DNA of 64,000 bases from positions 1,071,878 to 1,135,877 of the forward strand of contig NC_021678.1 of NCBI RefSeq assembly GCF_000247815.1, in the 5' to 3' direction. The number at the start of each line of letters is the position of its first letter. Position 1 is the first letter of the stretch. The notes below the pieces were generated by a model, which saw only the letters and a program-made list of their open reading frames with translations, had not been told where the DNA came from and did not search any database. Below are positions 26,736-36,464 of this stretch, piece after piece. The translations under genes and the position numbers were made by a program. The DNA comes from Ficedula albicollis. Taxonomy: Eukaryota; Chordata; Aves; Passeriformes; Muscicapidae.

Positions 26736-28247
26736 TCCAGAAACTGGTTTGATTAGAACCAGACGCTTAAAAGAAAAAAACAAACAAAGATCCCGCGTTT
26801 TCAAACTCGTATTTCTATTGCTTTTCAAACCCCACCTAACCATCAGCAGTATCAGTGCATCTCTGTCAGCCTCCTGCCACCTTGTGGTGATACGGGCAAT
26901 AATAACGGAAGGCTCAAGAGAGGGCTAGGGGAAGCTGATTAAGGAAAGGTGGAACAAAATTTAAAAATTCCATCTAAATGTTGGGAGACATACATTTTCA
27001 AATGAAGGATTAAAGGCACAAACAGGAAAGACACAGAAGTCAAGAAATGCTTCCCAATTCCAACCACATTCTCTAAAATATGCAACTCACACTCCAAAGT
27101 GAGTGTCAGAAGTCATTTTTCTTTGTGCTATTTTGAATGGGTGGGGTCGAGAGATTGGAGGTGTGGTCTGATATTTGCAATTCTGCATGCAAACAAAAAT
27201 AATAATGAGGAGTTCAAGTAGAAACAAATTGGGTACTGCAAGAAAAAACATTTCCAGATAGGGTCAAAATTCAGCATGGAAAGACATTTCCTATCAATGC
27301 CTAACATGTAGAGTGTTGTCTACTAAGTTACCTCAGAACATTGGAGCCTTTCATTCTCATACCCTTTCATTTTAACTGCTGACAGATAATTTGGGTGCAG
27401 ACCCATATGGATAAACACTGGCAAAGATAATTTTCCCTTGTCTGAAGTGTTTTAGGGATTAAAAACTACTAGGTATTATGTAATACAATAATTTTACAAA
27501 ATTTTAGCAGTATTGTTCATATGTAGAATGCTACTTTTAAATTACCGAATATGTGCCTTTGGATTGCATTTCTTTCAGTAGTCAAAAAAAAATCTAGAGA
27601 ACGTGTTAGTCGTTGTAACTACTACATGGATATAAAATGTATATAAAATGCAATAAAAATTGTAATCACTTCCCTGAAGAAAAGCCATCCAGAGGATGAA
27701 GCAGTACAGAACAGAATGGCCAGGGCTCTGATTCATCTCTGTTCATGCTATGCATGTTTTTAGTTTTGATTGCAAGGGCTTTGGAGAAGGCTCCAAAGAT
27801 TCAATCATTATATTTTGGACTTTGGGAAATCCACGCAAACATTGCCATTGAATTGAACAGGGATGAAATGGTATCTGTAGACTTCAACAGAATCCCTGAA
27901 CATACAAACAATGCCAATGGTAATATTTGAAAGAGCAGACCCTAGCCCAGGAAGAACAATGCTGTGCTCTCTGCAAGGACGCTGGAAGCGCTTTCCAGGT
28001 GTGTGTGTTGATTCCCACAGTTTCTCTGTGACCCGAACCAGAGCTTTATACAGCCCGTTGTGTTTCTGTCGCTCCAGCTCAGTGGCACCGTCAGATCCCA
28101 CAAGCGCTCAAGCTCCGCCCCGCTGGCAGCCGCTACACGAACCTCAGCAGCCAAGGACTCGACATCTTCCCTGCCTTTCCAGCTCCTGACAGCCCCATGC
28201 TGTTTGCATCCCCAACCCAAAAGTTGGTGGAGAGTGAAGAACTTTGA
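632..28247 (+). CDS. MYPN: Myopalladin (MYPN), 3' two thirds, 15 exons, 5' end outside the window
   Basis: Myopalladin is a striated-muscle scaffold of the palladin/myotilin family. It links nebulin or nebulette and alpha-actinin at the Z-disc and binds ANKRD1 in the I-band and nucleus. Joining 15 GT-AG exons gives 2703 nt, or 900 codons plus TGA, with every phase matching. Reading along this fragment: an I-set Ig domain (about residues 21-118; Cys in FECRVKG and FTCTASN), a long Pro/Ser/Ala-rich linker (about 119-480), an Ig domain (about 505-610), an Ig domain (about 650-744; DCKVSG, TYTCLATN) and an Ig domain (about 750-844; LECRVVG), then a 56-residue tail ending VESEEL. Human MYPN is about 1320 residues, so roughly 420 N-terminal residues, including the ANKRD1-binding region and the first Ig domain, lie left of the window. 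Identification rests on recognising long stretches of the protein, including the conserved NEIEFRLERTPVDESDDE region. Confidence 0.97.
908..1049 (+). CDS. MYPN: MYPN window exon 2 (142 bp), first half of Ig domain
   Basis: The acceptor is ctattag and the donor gtatgt. The exon encodes the first half of an I-set Ig domain: LVVFECRVKG with the first disulfide Cys, then VEWYREGTLIED with the core Trp. It ends one base into a Lys codon. Confidence 0.95.
1084..1208. repeat. Two-copy tandem duplication, about 57-68 bp unit
   Basis: The copy at 1084-1140 is repeated at 1141-1208. The second copy carries a short insertion (ctgtaactttac-like) and is otherwise the same by eye. It lies in the MYPN intron just after the exon ending at 1049. 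Confidence 0.9.
1692..1715 (+). CDS. MYPN: MYPN 24-bp microexon
   Basis: The acceptor is cccctttag and the donor gtgagg. The exon supplies only eight residues, PRSMAEP plus shared flanking codons, in the middle of an Ig fold. The same residues sit at the equivalent place in mammalian myopalladin. Skipping would remove exactly eight codons and keep the frame. Confidence 0.9.
1716..3711 (+). other. MYPN intron (2.0 kb)
   Basis: This intron separates the 24-bp microexon from the second half of the Ig domain. It contains no recognisable exon or mobile element; short open frames inside it match nothing I know. Confidence 0.8.
3712..3828 (+). CDS. MYPN: MYPN window exon 4 (117 bp), second half of Ig domain
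   Basis: The acceptor is gctttgcag and the donor gtaaga. The exon encodes EICTLVIAEVF, the DSGSFTCTASNKYG signature with the second disulfide Cys, and the last strand. It completes the Ig domain begun in the exon at 908. Confidence 0.96.
4242..4611 (+). CDS. MYPN: MYPN window exon 5 (370 bp), linker
   Basis: The acceptor is cccctttcag and the donor gtaagt. The exon encodes a disordered linker. Its first 40 or so residues are Ser/Ala/His-rich and poorly conserved. A strongly conserved second half follows: KPKLEGVLVNHNEPRSSS, LRVHF, then IRPNHFPEKINGQP and the proline motif PEPTSPSKEPPPVLAKPK. In mammals a proline-rich segment of this linker is reported to bind the nebulin/nebulette SH3 domain; the PSKEPPPVLAKP stretch is the plausible equivalent (inference). 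The in-frame ATG at 4202 is intronic and is not a start. Confidence 0.96.
4612..6880 (+). other. MYPN intron (2.3 kb)
   Basis: This intron lies between the two linker exons. It holds the diverged 232-bp tandem duplication at 6191-6659 and otherwise unannotated AT-rich sequence. Confidence 0.8.
6191..6659. repeat. Diverged tandem duplication, about 232-237 bp unit
   Basis: The copy at 6191-6422 is followed directly by a second at 6423-6659. They share TTTATCAGTCAAAGTGCTGG at the start and end in the same AATAATTTGTAG. Scattered substitutions and small indels make this older than the other local duplications in the window. Confidence 0.92.
6881..7453 (+). CDS. MYPN: MYPN window exon 6 (573 bp), Ala/Pro/Ser-rich linker
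   Basis: The acceptor is ctgtgcag and the donor gtaagt. The exon begins with the conserved QLKQLHNQVLLEQQQ helix and ends with the conserved PLSPTGRIQNPVAFLS and PSTNAMGLPRS segments. Between them is a low-complexity Ala/Pro/Ser stretch (about 7035-7200) that is far richer in GC than its surroundings and unlike the Ser/Thr-rich mammalian sequence. The high GC content creates long open frames on both strands here; those are shadows. Confidence 0.95.
7454..9677 (+). other. MYPN intron (2.2 kb)
   Basis: There is no coding exon in it. Several 60-120 codon open frames at 8.0-9.2 kb overlap one another on both strands and match no protein I recognise. Confidence 0.8.
9678..9825 (+). CDS. MYPN: MYPN window exon 7 (148 bp)
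   Basis: The acceptor is tttaatag and the donor gtaaga. The exon encodes TPTQGLTKKN, then DSIRENKVALVKDLERKLHF up to ANQQSGQQ, which lines up with the mammalian segment just before the third Ig domain. It ends in phase 0. A 65-bp tandem duplication starts about 75 bp past the donor. Confidence 0.92.
9900..10028. repeat. Two-copy tandem repeat, 65-bp unit
   Basis: The copies at 9900-9963 and 9965-10028 both contain TGTGTGGGGGAGCTGCTACA and GCTTTTAGTTCGGAATAGC. They differ only by small changes around the run of G. The unit is G-rich and lies 75-200 bases past a MYPN splice donor. Confidence 0.93.
15777..15926. repeat. Dispersed 150-bp duplication, copy 1
   Basis: This is nearly identical to 17986-18135 in the same orientation, offset 2209 bp with no net indel. 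Both contain AACTCCTTTCTGCTCTTGCT. There are roughly a dozen substitutions by eye. No terminal inverted repeats or target-site duplications are evident. Confidence 0.9.
17986..18135. repeat. Dispersed 150-bp duplication, copy 2
   Basis: This is the partner of 15777-15926. The sequence between the two copies is single-copy, so this is not a tandem array. Confidence 0.9.
19286..19507 (+). CDS. MYPN: MYPN window exon 8 (222 bp), start of third Ig domain
   Basis: The acceptor is accctgcag and the donor gtatgt. The exon encodes EYRISSFEQRLMNEIEFR, the acidic LERTPVDESDDEVQHEE segment, which is among the most conserved parts of palladin-family proteins, and then the first Ig strands up to the disulfide Cys in FTCKIVGIPVPK. 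It follows the longest intron of the window copy (9.5 kb). Confidence 0.97.
19734..19883 (+). CDS. MYPN: MYPN window exon 9 (150 bp), third Ig domain core
   Basis: The acceptor is cactacag and the donor gtaagg. The exon encodes VYWFKDGKQIS with the core Trp, and DDDGNYTIMAANPQ. The usual Tyr-x-Cys of the F strand reads Tyr-Thr-Ile, so the domain lacks the second disulfide Cys; as I recall it, human MYPN reads the same here. It is 50 codons, phase 0 to 0. Confidence 0.97.
20717..20796 (+). CDS. MYPN: MYPN window exon 10 (80 bp)
   Basis: The acceptor is aattgcag and the donor gtgaaa. The exon encodes the last Ig strand, GRISCSGHLMVQS, and a basic inter-domain linker ending near TTQPH. It leaves two bases that complete an Arg codon in the next exon. 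Confidence 0.94.
21284..21410 (+). CDS. MYPN: MYPN window exon 11 (127 bp), start of fourth Ig domain
   Basis: The acceptor is ttgttgcag and the donor gtatga. The exon encodes VQERFFRPYFLQAPGDMV, then AHEGRLCRLDCK, the first half of the fourth Ig domain with its disulfide Cys. Longer open frames on both strands across this exon are shadows. Confidence 0.96.
21411..22922 (+). other. MYPN intron (1.5 kb) within the fourth Ig domain
   Basis: There is no exon or repeat that I recognise. Open frames on both strands extending from the neighbouring exon are chance extensions. Confidence 0.8.
22923..23130 (+). CDS. MYPN: MYPN window exon 12 (208 bp), rest of fourth Ig domain
   Basis: The acceptor is tccctcag and the donor gtaaga. 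The exon encodes VSGLPTPDLTWLLNGKPV with the core Trp, HKMLVRETGVHSLLIDPL, DAGTYTCLATN with the second Cys, and SLELTVV. Its last 66 bases, the donor and 100 bases of intron are repeated without visible change at 23243-23408. Reading through the donor meets TGA after a few codons (23142-23144). Confidence 0.96.
23065..23408. repeat. Tandem duplication of a MYPN exon 3' end and splice donor (166 bp, 178-bp spacing)
   Basis: Positions 23065-23230 are repeated at 23243-23408 with no difference that I can see. The unit carries the last 66 coding bases of the fourth Ig domain, the GTAAGA donor and 100 bases of intron. The spacer actgagaaaag also recurs just after copy 2, so the duplicated block is really about 178 bp with a small indel. 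The second copy lacks the exon's natural acceptor. Confidence 0.95.
23833..23998 (+). CDS. MYPN: MYPN window exon 13 (166 bp), start of fifth Ig domain
   Basis: The acceptor is ctttttccag and the donor gtactg. The exon encodes AKEVKRAPMFLEKLQNCGVP, RLECRVVGMPPPVFYWKKDN with Cys and Trp, and ETIPSNRERM. The donor GTACTG is weaker than the family norm, but the frame and homology leave no alternative. Confidence 0.95.
23999..25414 (+). other. MYPN intron (1.4 kb) within the fifth Ig domain
   Basis: It contains no recognisable exon or repeat. The exon on each side joins in phase (AG|C). Confidence 0.8.
25415..25548 (+). CDS. MYPN: MYPN window exon 14 (134 bp), end of fifth Ig domain
   Basis: The acceptor is tgttttgcag and the donor gtaggt. 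The exon encodes MHQDTTGYVCLLIQPAKKAD, AGWYTLSAKNEAGIVSCTAR and LDIY. The F-strand Tyr-x-Cys reads Tyr-Thr-Leu, so the canonical second Cys is absent, as in the human protein as I recall it. Confidence 0.96.
25549..28077 (+). other. MYPN last intron (2.5 kb)
   Basis: It holds the (TA)n microsatellite at 26701-26733 and no other feature that I can identify. Confidence 0.8.
26701..26733. repeat. (TA)n microsatellite, 33 bp
   Basis: An uninterrupted TA dinucleotide run in the last MYPN intron. It is likely to vary in length between individuals. Confidence 0.97.
28078..28247 (+). CDS. MYPN: MYPN terminal coding exon (170 bp, stop TGA)
   Basis: The acceptor is gtcgctccag. The exon encodes QWHRQIPQALKLRPAGSRY, LSSQGLDIFPAF, and a variable tail ending KLVESEEL before TGA at 28245-28247. 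The start (AQWHxQIP), the SRYxxLxSxGLDIF core and the acidic C-terminus match mammalian myopalladin. The last 25 or so residues before the end have diverged and lost the Ser-rich character seen in mammals. Confidence 0.93.
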
Positions 28248-28303
28248 AAAACAAACACTCGTTCCAGATGCACCTGCGGAGATACTCAGAACTGTGAAAA
28301 ACT

Positions 28304-28322
28304 AAATAATAATAATAATAAA
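28304..28322. repeat. (AAT)n microsatellite
   Basis: A short AAT trinucleotide run in the MYPN 3' UTR. It incidentally creates an AATAAA. Confidence 0.9.
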
Positions 28323-28475
28323 AGAAAGAGGAGGTACAACTCACGATGCTCAAGGTTTACAAGCAACTTGTTTGTAATGAAGTGCTCTGCTGCTGCAAAT
28401 GCTGCAAGTAATATATCATACAAGACTTTTGCATATGGTTTTAATGCAGGATAATTGTGGTATGGAGTGTTGTGC

Positions 28476-28481
28476 AATAAA
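28476..28481 (+). terminator. MYPN: MYPN polyadenylation signal AATAAA
   Basis: This canonical AATAAA lies 229 bases after the MYPN stop and is followed by GU-rich sequence (tactgtgtagtttg). An earlier AATAAA is embedded in the (AAT)n tract at 28304-28322, only about 70 bases after the stop, and is less convincing. Confidence 0.6.
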
Positions 28482-30360
28482 TTCAGTACTGTGTAGTTTG
28501 CTAAGAATTACATAGTAAACATAGTTTTCAGCACCTAAAAGCCAATACCACTTTTACTTCTTCAATTAGAGCTACTGCACTGTAGCTGCCATGGTAAGGA
28601 TTGAGGATGATTAGCTGGAATACTGCCAGTGAAAACACTGACATTACAGTAACACCAATCCTGAATGAGGGTCAACAGCAAGACTTTGAATGTAACCTTA
28701 AAAACATGCCAAATAATCACAAAGCACAAGCTGAATGGAAAAGATGTAACTCATTTTTATATATGATTATTATGCCAGCCTATTCTAGAATTTTTGAACT
28801 CCAGACTAGATAAATATAGCATTTCATGTAGGTACAGCTGTATACCCTAAATATTTATATCTGTGTGTGTGTGTACTCCATGAACTGTGTACTCTTGGTG
28901 TAAGGGTTCATAAAATAAGGTACAGGGCATGTGCATAAGGCACATAGGAAATGGAAATTCCTCTTGTCTGAAGCATGTTCTCTTGAGCCCATAGCTGAAA
29001 CTATTTTCCAGATGTGCTTCATAATTTTTTCTTTACCATGTTAGTGATCCTCTGACTTTAACACGGATTATACCAAACTTTTCACTTCATGGCTTTTAAT
29101 TATCAGTCTTTTCCCTGATTTTTAATGTGCATCTACTATCTAGCTCATTTTATAGCTAAACAGAAAGGAACTGTGACCTGGTAAACTTTCACCACCATTT
29201 AGGAAATGATCACAAGTGTGGTGTCTAATAGGAAAATTCTGTTAAGCAATAGTTATATGCAAAAAGCTAAAAACCCCCAACAGTAGTAATAAATAAGGCA
29301 AATTAATGGAAGCTCAACAGAAGGTGTAAAGTGACAACACTTAATGAGTGATTTAAGTATATTTGGCATCTATACAGTTACATTAATACCCCCAGCTGTC
29401 AGAATCTGTGAATGTTTAAGATGTTTTCCTGTATCTTTAAATTACTGCTAACCCTCTTCTCTGGACACTGGTTTCAAGCACTTCTTTCATTTTAGACTAT
29501 GTTTGGGGTTTCTTCAAATTTAAAGTTTTAACTTTAAAAAATCCATATACAAAGAAAACAATAAAGAGTTATGTTAAGAGCAAAAGAGTATTGGATATAG
29601 CCAGAGACTAAGAAACAGAATGCCTTTCTCTGAGCTTCCCACAAATAGTTTCTGTTGTTCCTAACTCTTGATTCCCTCAGGATTTAGAGGAATTGAATTT
29701 CTTGTGTTGTTTTACTTCCCACCTGAGTGAACATCATAAAACAAAACCATCATTCTAACTCTCATACTTTTGTTAGAAATCTCAGTCAACTCAACCCAGA
29801 CTGGACAGAGCAGAAAGCTAAAACACAACCTTATCCTAAGAGTTAAAACAAGGTGCAGGTATTTCCATGGAAAGCAGATATTGCCCACGTTGTACCTCTT
29901 CCCTGGCAAACAAATAAAACTCATGGCTATTAAAAGTGATGCATTGAGTTAAGTGGCTTCAGCAATGAGGTGCACAACTTAAGACATAGTGTGGGTCTGA
30001 TCTTCTAGGATAGAGTATCTATTGCTTCTGTTACCTTCACCTGGTTTTTAGGATGGCTTAGGGACTCCAAAACTACACCCAAAATTTCAAGTTTCCCATA
30101 TTAGTTACTACTCTTGGCAAAAATTCAGGAAGTTACTGGATTTTGCTTGCTTATTTCAGTGCTGTTGGGAAATGGAAAGGTAGGAAATTAAGACACAAAA
30201 GACCAAACTCATATCTACAGACCTGGTCTTCCCATTATTTCACAAACCAGAGGGTAGGTTTTGATCTCAAGTATTTCAGGTTGTACAGTGGCCATCAGGC
30301 TTTATCCCTAAGCACAGGAGACTGCCTGCTTGGAAGTCCCCTGTGGCCCCTTCGCCTGGC

Positions 30361-30424
30361 TGAGAGTGAGGGGTTGGACCAGATGACCCCCTGAACTTTC
30401 TTCAGATCTAAATCACTCTGTGCT
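30361..30424 (+). mobile_element. Degenerate CR1 LINE 3' tail fragment
   Basis: The string GGGGTTGGACCAGATGACCC, followed by a diverged form of the usual tail (ctgaac...cagatctaaatcactctgtg), resembles the conserved 3' end of avian CR1 retrotransposons. The terminal 8-bp repeats have decayed. The left limit is uncertain, and related sequence may extend to about 30.27 kb. Confidence 0.7.
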
Positions 30425-33410
30425 TCCTAAATTATTTTATCTTCCACTGCCTGTCTCAATATCCTACCTGGATTAAGTTACCTGTCAGCTGAGTAGAAAC
30501 TAAGAATTAAAGCAAGCAGAAACTCTTCCTCTTTGCTGGAATCTAACCTATTAGGCAAGTCCAGCTACAAGAGTTCTTCACACATGTAGAAGAAAGGAAT
30601 GCTAGTACTCAGCACTGGCTACCAGAGCTGGAATCATACTGATCAGTCTCACTCACAGCAGTAGTGGCTTTCACATTATACAACATCAGACATTGCACCC
30701 AAAAACTGAATGCAAATTAGAACTGCCCAGTGCAAACCACATCACTTCACCTTTTCTCTGCAATATCAGTGGAGGATCTCCAAACCCACATCATTACAAC
30801 CTGAGCTGACATGCTGACAACTAGATGGTACAATGTTTCTGAAGACCTACATTGAGTTCTTTGGAGCTGGGAGGACAAGAAGCTGAAAGACTTTTCCCAA
30901 AGATCTGTGAAAAGAGGATTAATCCTTAGTCATTCAAGAAGGGGCCCCAGAAATCAGTGAGAGTCAGGCTACAGAATGTAGATCACAAAAAAGTGTTAGC
31001 TGAATTAGAATATTCTCTCCTGAACAGTATCTCCTAGCAAAAAGATTGCTAGGAAACCTTCAAAACCCTTCACATTTCCCTACAAAATGCAGAAATCAGC
31101 AATTTCAATTCTTTTAAGTAGCTCTGATCAAAACAAACTCATATTCTGATCCCAAATGGTCTGTAGTTGTTACATTCTGTTCCACAACTGCTACAGGACA
31201 TTTCTCCTCTGCATGTACTGAGCCCATGAAGTGAACCTGTAAAGGCAGCTTGTGTCAATGCATGTCAATGCTGTTTAACAAGTGCTATTGATGTGCTCAT
31301 CACAAGGAAGAACTTGCAAGAAAATGACACCAAAAGTACATTTGTGTGGTTAAGTGGTGGAAAAGACAAGGGAAAAAGGGCCTGTGGAAGAGAAGGAGAG
31401 CAGGACAGTTGTGTGTTAGGATGTGCTAGAGCCACTCTGCTCCCTCCTGAACAACCTGGCTGCTCATTGCTGATCTTTACTGAATAACCAGCTCCACTTC
31501 ACACTAACACAGCTTTTCATTCTGTTATTCAGGGCAGGCTACTGCAGCAACAAAACATGTCAGACTTTCACTGAAGCCACTGTTTGTCATTAACTTCCAA
31601 AAGTCCACGAAACCACCACAATGTGGACATAATGCTGTATGTGTGATACAGAAACACTCAGGTTTGTAACCTCTCAAGTGTTTACTGATTAACCATCTTG
31701 TAGGTTTATCTAGTTTCCCATTTCCTGGTTTGGTGTACAACCAGAGGCACAGTATATTGCAAACTAGAGCAGAAATTACATCTTCTGTGTTGCAATTCTA
31801 GATTTCACAAAGTATTATTTCTGTTTTAAACTTTTGGTCCAGATTGATGCAAACCCAGCCTGCAGCAGCACTGCATATGGGTCTGCACTGACATCACTGG
31901 ACCTCTTGCCTTAAAACCAGTGGACTGAGTTCCTTCCTTCTGAATGCCTTGCATCTGCTAACATGAGCAGAGGAGAGCACACACTGCAAAAAGGAAAACA
32001 CAACTCTGCAGTTTTCATCTCAATATGTAAACAACTGCCAGTCCCAACTGTTTACAGCAATTGTAGGTACTTCAACCAATAAATCTGGAATACAGATTTA
32101 TTTAAGGACTGTGTTCTTAATGCTACCAGGTTTAAAAGCACTGGTTTCTGAAAAATGTCTTCACAAAACCTAATGAAATATTTATACTGTTAATACTGGA
32201 GAAGCAATACATTGATAATTGCCTTATTTCCAATACAAAAATGTTCACTTCGAGCCTTAAAATTCTCGTTAATATTTCTTCTTGATCAGAGTTGACCTTT
32301 TATACTTTTTTTCCAAAGTCATTCTCACTAGGAAGAAAAATGCTCATGTCAGTTTTATAGTATATTTCAAATGCACATGAAAGGAAAAAAACAAACACCT
32401 GTCTGTTCAGTAATGTATTTCCCTCCATCTCACCTGAACTTAAATGAATGCTTCAGAGTTGCATACAAGACTGTGTCCTTCACATATTCAAATAATGGTG
32501 AAAATGTGCAACAATACCAGAAGTTTTCTCAGAACTTTGCTGTAACAGCCGATTAATTAAATCAGACTTTACATTATTTAGAAGAAAAGCATAAATATTG
32601 TTAAGTTATATACTAGCTATGCTTCTAGCAGGTAGCTGTGAAATAAAGTTGTTGCTTTTTTAAACAATTCTTGGTATCAGCTCCCATTGGTTTTAAAATA
32701 GACTCCTTCCTACACTCTGCCATGGCTGACCTCCATCGTGTCTCAAAAATTCACTGAGTGTCTGCCTGTTCCAAGGTCACCTGGCCCTGAAATAGCTGTT
32801 TGCTGCATCCAGAGCAGCACTGCTGCACAGGGGCCTGGCACAGAGCACTGATCTTCTCAAGCCCTGCCTGTGCATCCAGCACTTGAACAGAAAAACCTGG
32901 ATGAGGGCAAATCAAACACGCAAACCACACTGAAGTTCACTCTTTCCTACACGTGTCTTCAACACAAAAAACTGAGCATCTTCTTTGTGTAAGCCCCATC
33001 AGTGAAACACATATCTGTATAGTATGCAAGTCCTATTTAATGAAGCAAGCATTTGTCATCCCCAATGCTCTCACAATAACGTGGTTCTAGAAGTACAGTG
33101 AGAACTGGACAGATGGATCAGATGTAGCACTGATACTACAAACAGAAGTATTTCAGGTTTGCAATGCTGTTTGGTGGGATTTATGAGCAGACAAAACTCA
33201 GCCTCTGGGAACACACCAAGCTCTGAGCATCTAAGCTTTTGCTTATTTGGAAGCCTAATAGAAGCTGTAATTACTTAAGGGAAGGGGTTATGAAATGCCT
33301 ACACCAGCAAAGTCCAGTATGGAGGGTGGCTCAGAGCCACTACCTGACCAGCACCAAACAGTCAGTGGGGAACAAATATTTGGCAGCAATAATCAAACCC
33401 AAGCCAAACT

Positions 33411-33532
33411 GCCAAGTTTACATTCACAAATGTCACTGAAGCATCTGTAAAGGAAAGCTATGAAAAGAAAATGCCAAGTTTACATTCACAAATGTCACTG
33501 AAGTATCTATAAAGGAAAGCTATGAAAAGAAA
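33411..33532. repeat. Two-copy tandem duplication, 62-bp unit
   Basis: The copies at 33411-33472 and 33473-33532 share TTACATTCACAAATGTCACT and GGAAAGCTATGAAAAGAAA, with about two substitutions between them. Confidence 0.93.
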
Positions 33533-36323
33533 TCAATGATTTACTGAATAGTTGTTGCATTTGAGAAGTCCCAACCAGCATGGATATTATCTGCTTTTCA
33601 AACTCCACTCAGCAAGAATTTTTAATGATCAAACTTCCCCATCACCTCAACTGACTCCCTAAAAGGCTTTGACAGATAATCAATAGACAGATGTCTGTGC
33701 ACTACACAGAATTTACTCTGCCTTCACTACCTCAGTAAACTGAAAATCCCAGCTTCAACACTGCATCCTCCCAAGAAACAAAACCAGTACAGCTTTAGTT
33801 AAAAACCACAATTTTTCCAGCAGCAATATTACTAATTATAAATAAAGCTATCAATAAACACTCAGTCCCATTAGCATAACGAAACCTAAGAGAATGGGGA
33901 TTACAGGGAATTATAACCTTAACCATATTGTTCAGCAGCAGAGATTGATACTATGACCTGATTTGTAAGTGCTCACTATCAACATACTGCACTGAAGCAC
34001 TTTGCAGGGCTTCAGTTTCAATTCTTAATAACTTCTGGTAACAGATATTTTATGGTTTGTGTTGCTTTGTTCCTCTTTACGATAGTTTACTACTATTTAA
34101 TCAATCCCTGCCTACGATTTCATTATTTTTTTAAACTATATTGTCATACACAGCAGAAAATAAAGTAAAATGCTGCATGGAAGAAATAAAATTGGAAGAG
34201 AAATGGCTGTTAAGTATTTTCACCTGAATTACTGCAATGTCATGTTCCACAAAAACAAATCATATGCCAGTAGCACAGAAGCATCAGTCATGTTCTTGCA
34301 CTCTATTCTGGCATTTATCCTTTGATACTGTATTCCCATTCACACCTCAGCTTTAGTCAATCTTTCACTAACCCAAGCTTCCCATGTCAAATAATCACAT
34401 GATTTATTTGCATCCTATTCCTGTTACAGTATGGAAAACCCACTGCTGTGTTAGCAATGCAGGTGAGAGAATGTCTGCCTAAAGTTTACAACTAATACAT
34501 TAGGGTAAGATAGCATATCATTTAATTAAGAATTGCATTCATTGTTATTACAAACATAAACTTGCCACTTAATGGCAAGTAACATTCACACAGTATTAAC
34601 TAGACTATATGACAGACAACAATTAATTCTACTGTCTGAGTAACATGACTTCATATCTGAGGTTGAATCCACTTTCTGCCTGCTGATAAAGATCTAATGT
34701 CATCAGATCACAAAGCAAAGGCTCACATTTTAATAATTAAGGCTATTCATTACCTTTAAAGAGGCTAAACATACATTTAAAAGCCCATTCCTGATTGCCA
34801 GTGTTTAAAGCAGAGAGTTGCTCAGAATATTCGGAGTGTTTAAGGCAGCCTGGATCCCAGCCTCCACGGCAGGCACCATCCAGCTCCCAGGCCAGCAAAC
34901 GTGGGAGCCTCAGCAGTGACCCAGGGCACAACGTCAGCCAGGGACAGACACACAGGGAGTCCCTCTCCCCCCAGCACTGCTTAGTTCCTATCAATGCCTT
35001 TGTTCTTCCCTGAAAGCTGCTTAATTGTCCAAAGTAACTCCTATCAAAGCTATTCATTTGTCATTTGAAAGAATCCTATAATACAAGGCATGGCAGCAGC
35101 CAGCAGGGAACCTGCAAGCCTTCCCTGCTGGAAATCCACCACCAGCTGCTGTGGGACAGCAGCTCCCTTTCTCCTTCCCCCTCTGGGCTAACACCACGGA
35201 GGGCTTTGCTCTGGGATCTCCCCTCAGCAGCACCAGCAGAAGCACCCTGCAGCTCCACAGTCTGCTGCCACCACAGCAGGCACTGACAGCTGAGCCTCTC
35301 TGCACCCTGTTACAAACACATCTGCTTCCCCAGCCATCCTCTCCTAGCTTTTTCATCTTCCTTTTCCCAATCCCCTTTTCTCCTCAGACCCCTCTATCCC
35401 CCACAAGTGAAAGTAGCAAGTAAACAAAAGGGCATTCAGCACATCACCAGGGCTGAAATGAATTTGCAAGAATGTCCATCATTTTTTCCCAAATTTGTAC
35501 ATAAAATACACTCCCTGTTGTAGGTGGGAGGAAAACATAACTTGCTGGTTGGTTCTTCAGCACATTAAACTGCCAGGATTGTGATAGAAGTAGTGTGACA
35601 TTTGGGGTAGAAAATCCACTAATAATTCCTAGGGTAGGAATTACAGATATTTGGTGAGGACATAGCATAGAAAACACTTTATTTATGATTTACAAAATCT
35701 GTTATTGTTTCCAGGTAACATAAGATTAAAAAATAAAATTCCATCATTTAAAGCCTACAAAAATCTAGAAGCTTTGATTATTTCCACGCAAGCATTCTCA
35801 TTTATGGTATATAATCACACGTGCTTTTACAACCACTGAAAATAAAACATTTCTTCCACGACTTGAAACCAGCTCTTTTTAGAGCATACAAGAGACCATA
35901 AATTGGATTAAAGCAAACCTACACAACTTTGAAACCCATATGTCAAACTTACAAAGTTTAAGAAAGTTAGTTCTCTGAGGATTAGAACTCCAATACATTA
36001 TAAAATTTTTTTCCATGTGAACCACTTATGCGAAAAGAAACTAAAGAACAACTTTAAAGCTGACATAAAAAGAAAAACATGGAATGAAGTTCATTTCTGG
36101 TGCTATTCCATTCAGTTACACCACAGGTCAACTTGTCCCACGATCTGTAGAAATAATGTCATGATTCATCACAGTAAAAAAACCATCAAAAGCTTATTTA
36201 AGCATCATATACACTAGATAAACTAGGAAACAGAAATATTTCAAATTAAAAGAATAATTTCCACCAGCATTAAATAAATTCAATCATCCTAAATGCCTTT
36301 TGATTTTATGTTCTCAGAGCAAA

Positions 36324-36329
36324 TTTATT
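36324..36329 (-). terminator. ATOH7: ATOH7 candidate polyadenylation signal
   Basis: AATAAA on the - strand, about 136 bases past the ATOH7 stop. Another lies near 35682, so a longer 3' UTR is possible. Confidence 0.45.
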
Positions 36330-36464
36330 TTGTCAAATTCCTATAAGACGCGAACAAGAACGAGCTATTACCATGCCAATATTACCTTAGCCAAGCAGAT
36401 TAACTCTTGCTAATTATTAAATTACACATCTGGCCTGCTGCATATTCCCAGCTGGCAACAAGTT

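Larger units (their letters stand above)
28500..36320. other. Intergenic region between MYPN and ATOH7 (tail to tail)
   Basis: There is no coding match on either strand. It contains a CR1-like tail at about 30.36 kb, a 62-bp tandem duplication at 33.4 kb, and a GC/pyrimidine-rich patch at about 34.84-35.41 kb with no recognisable gene. Because the genes converge, long 3' UTRs of either could extend into it. Confidence 0.75.
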
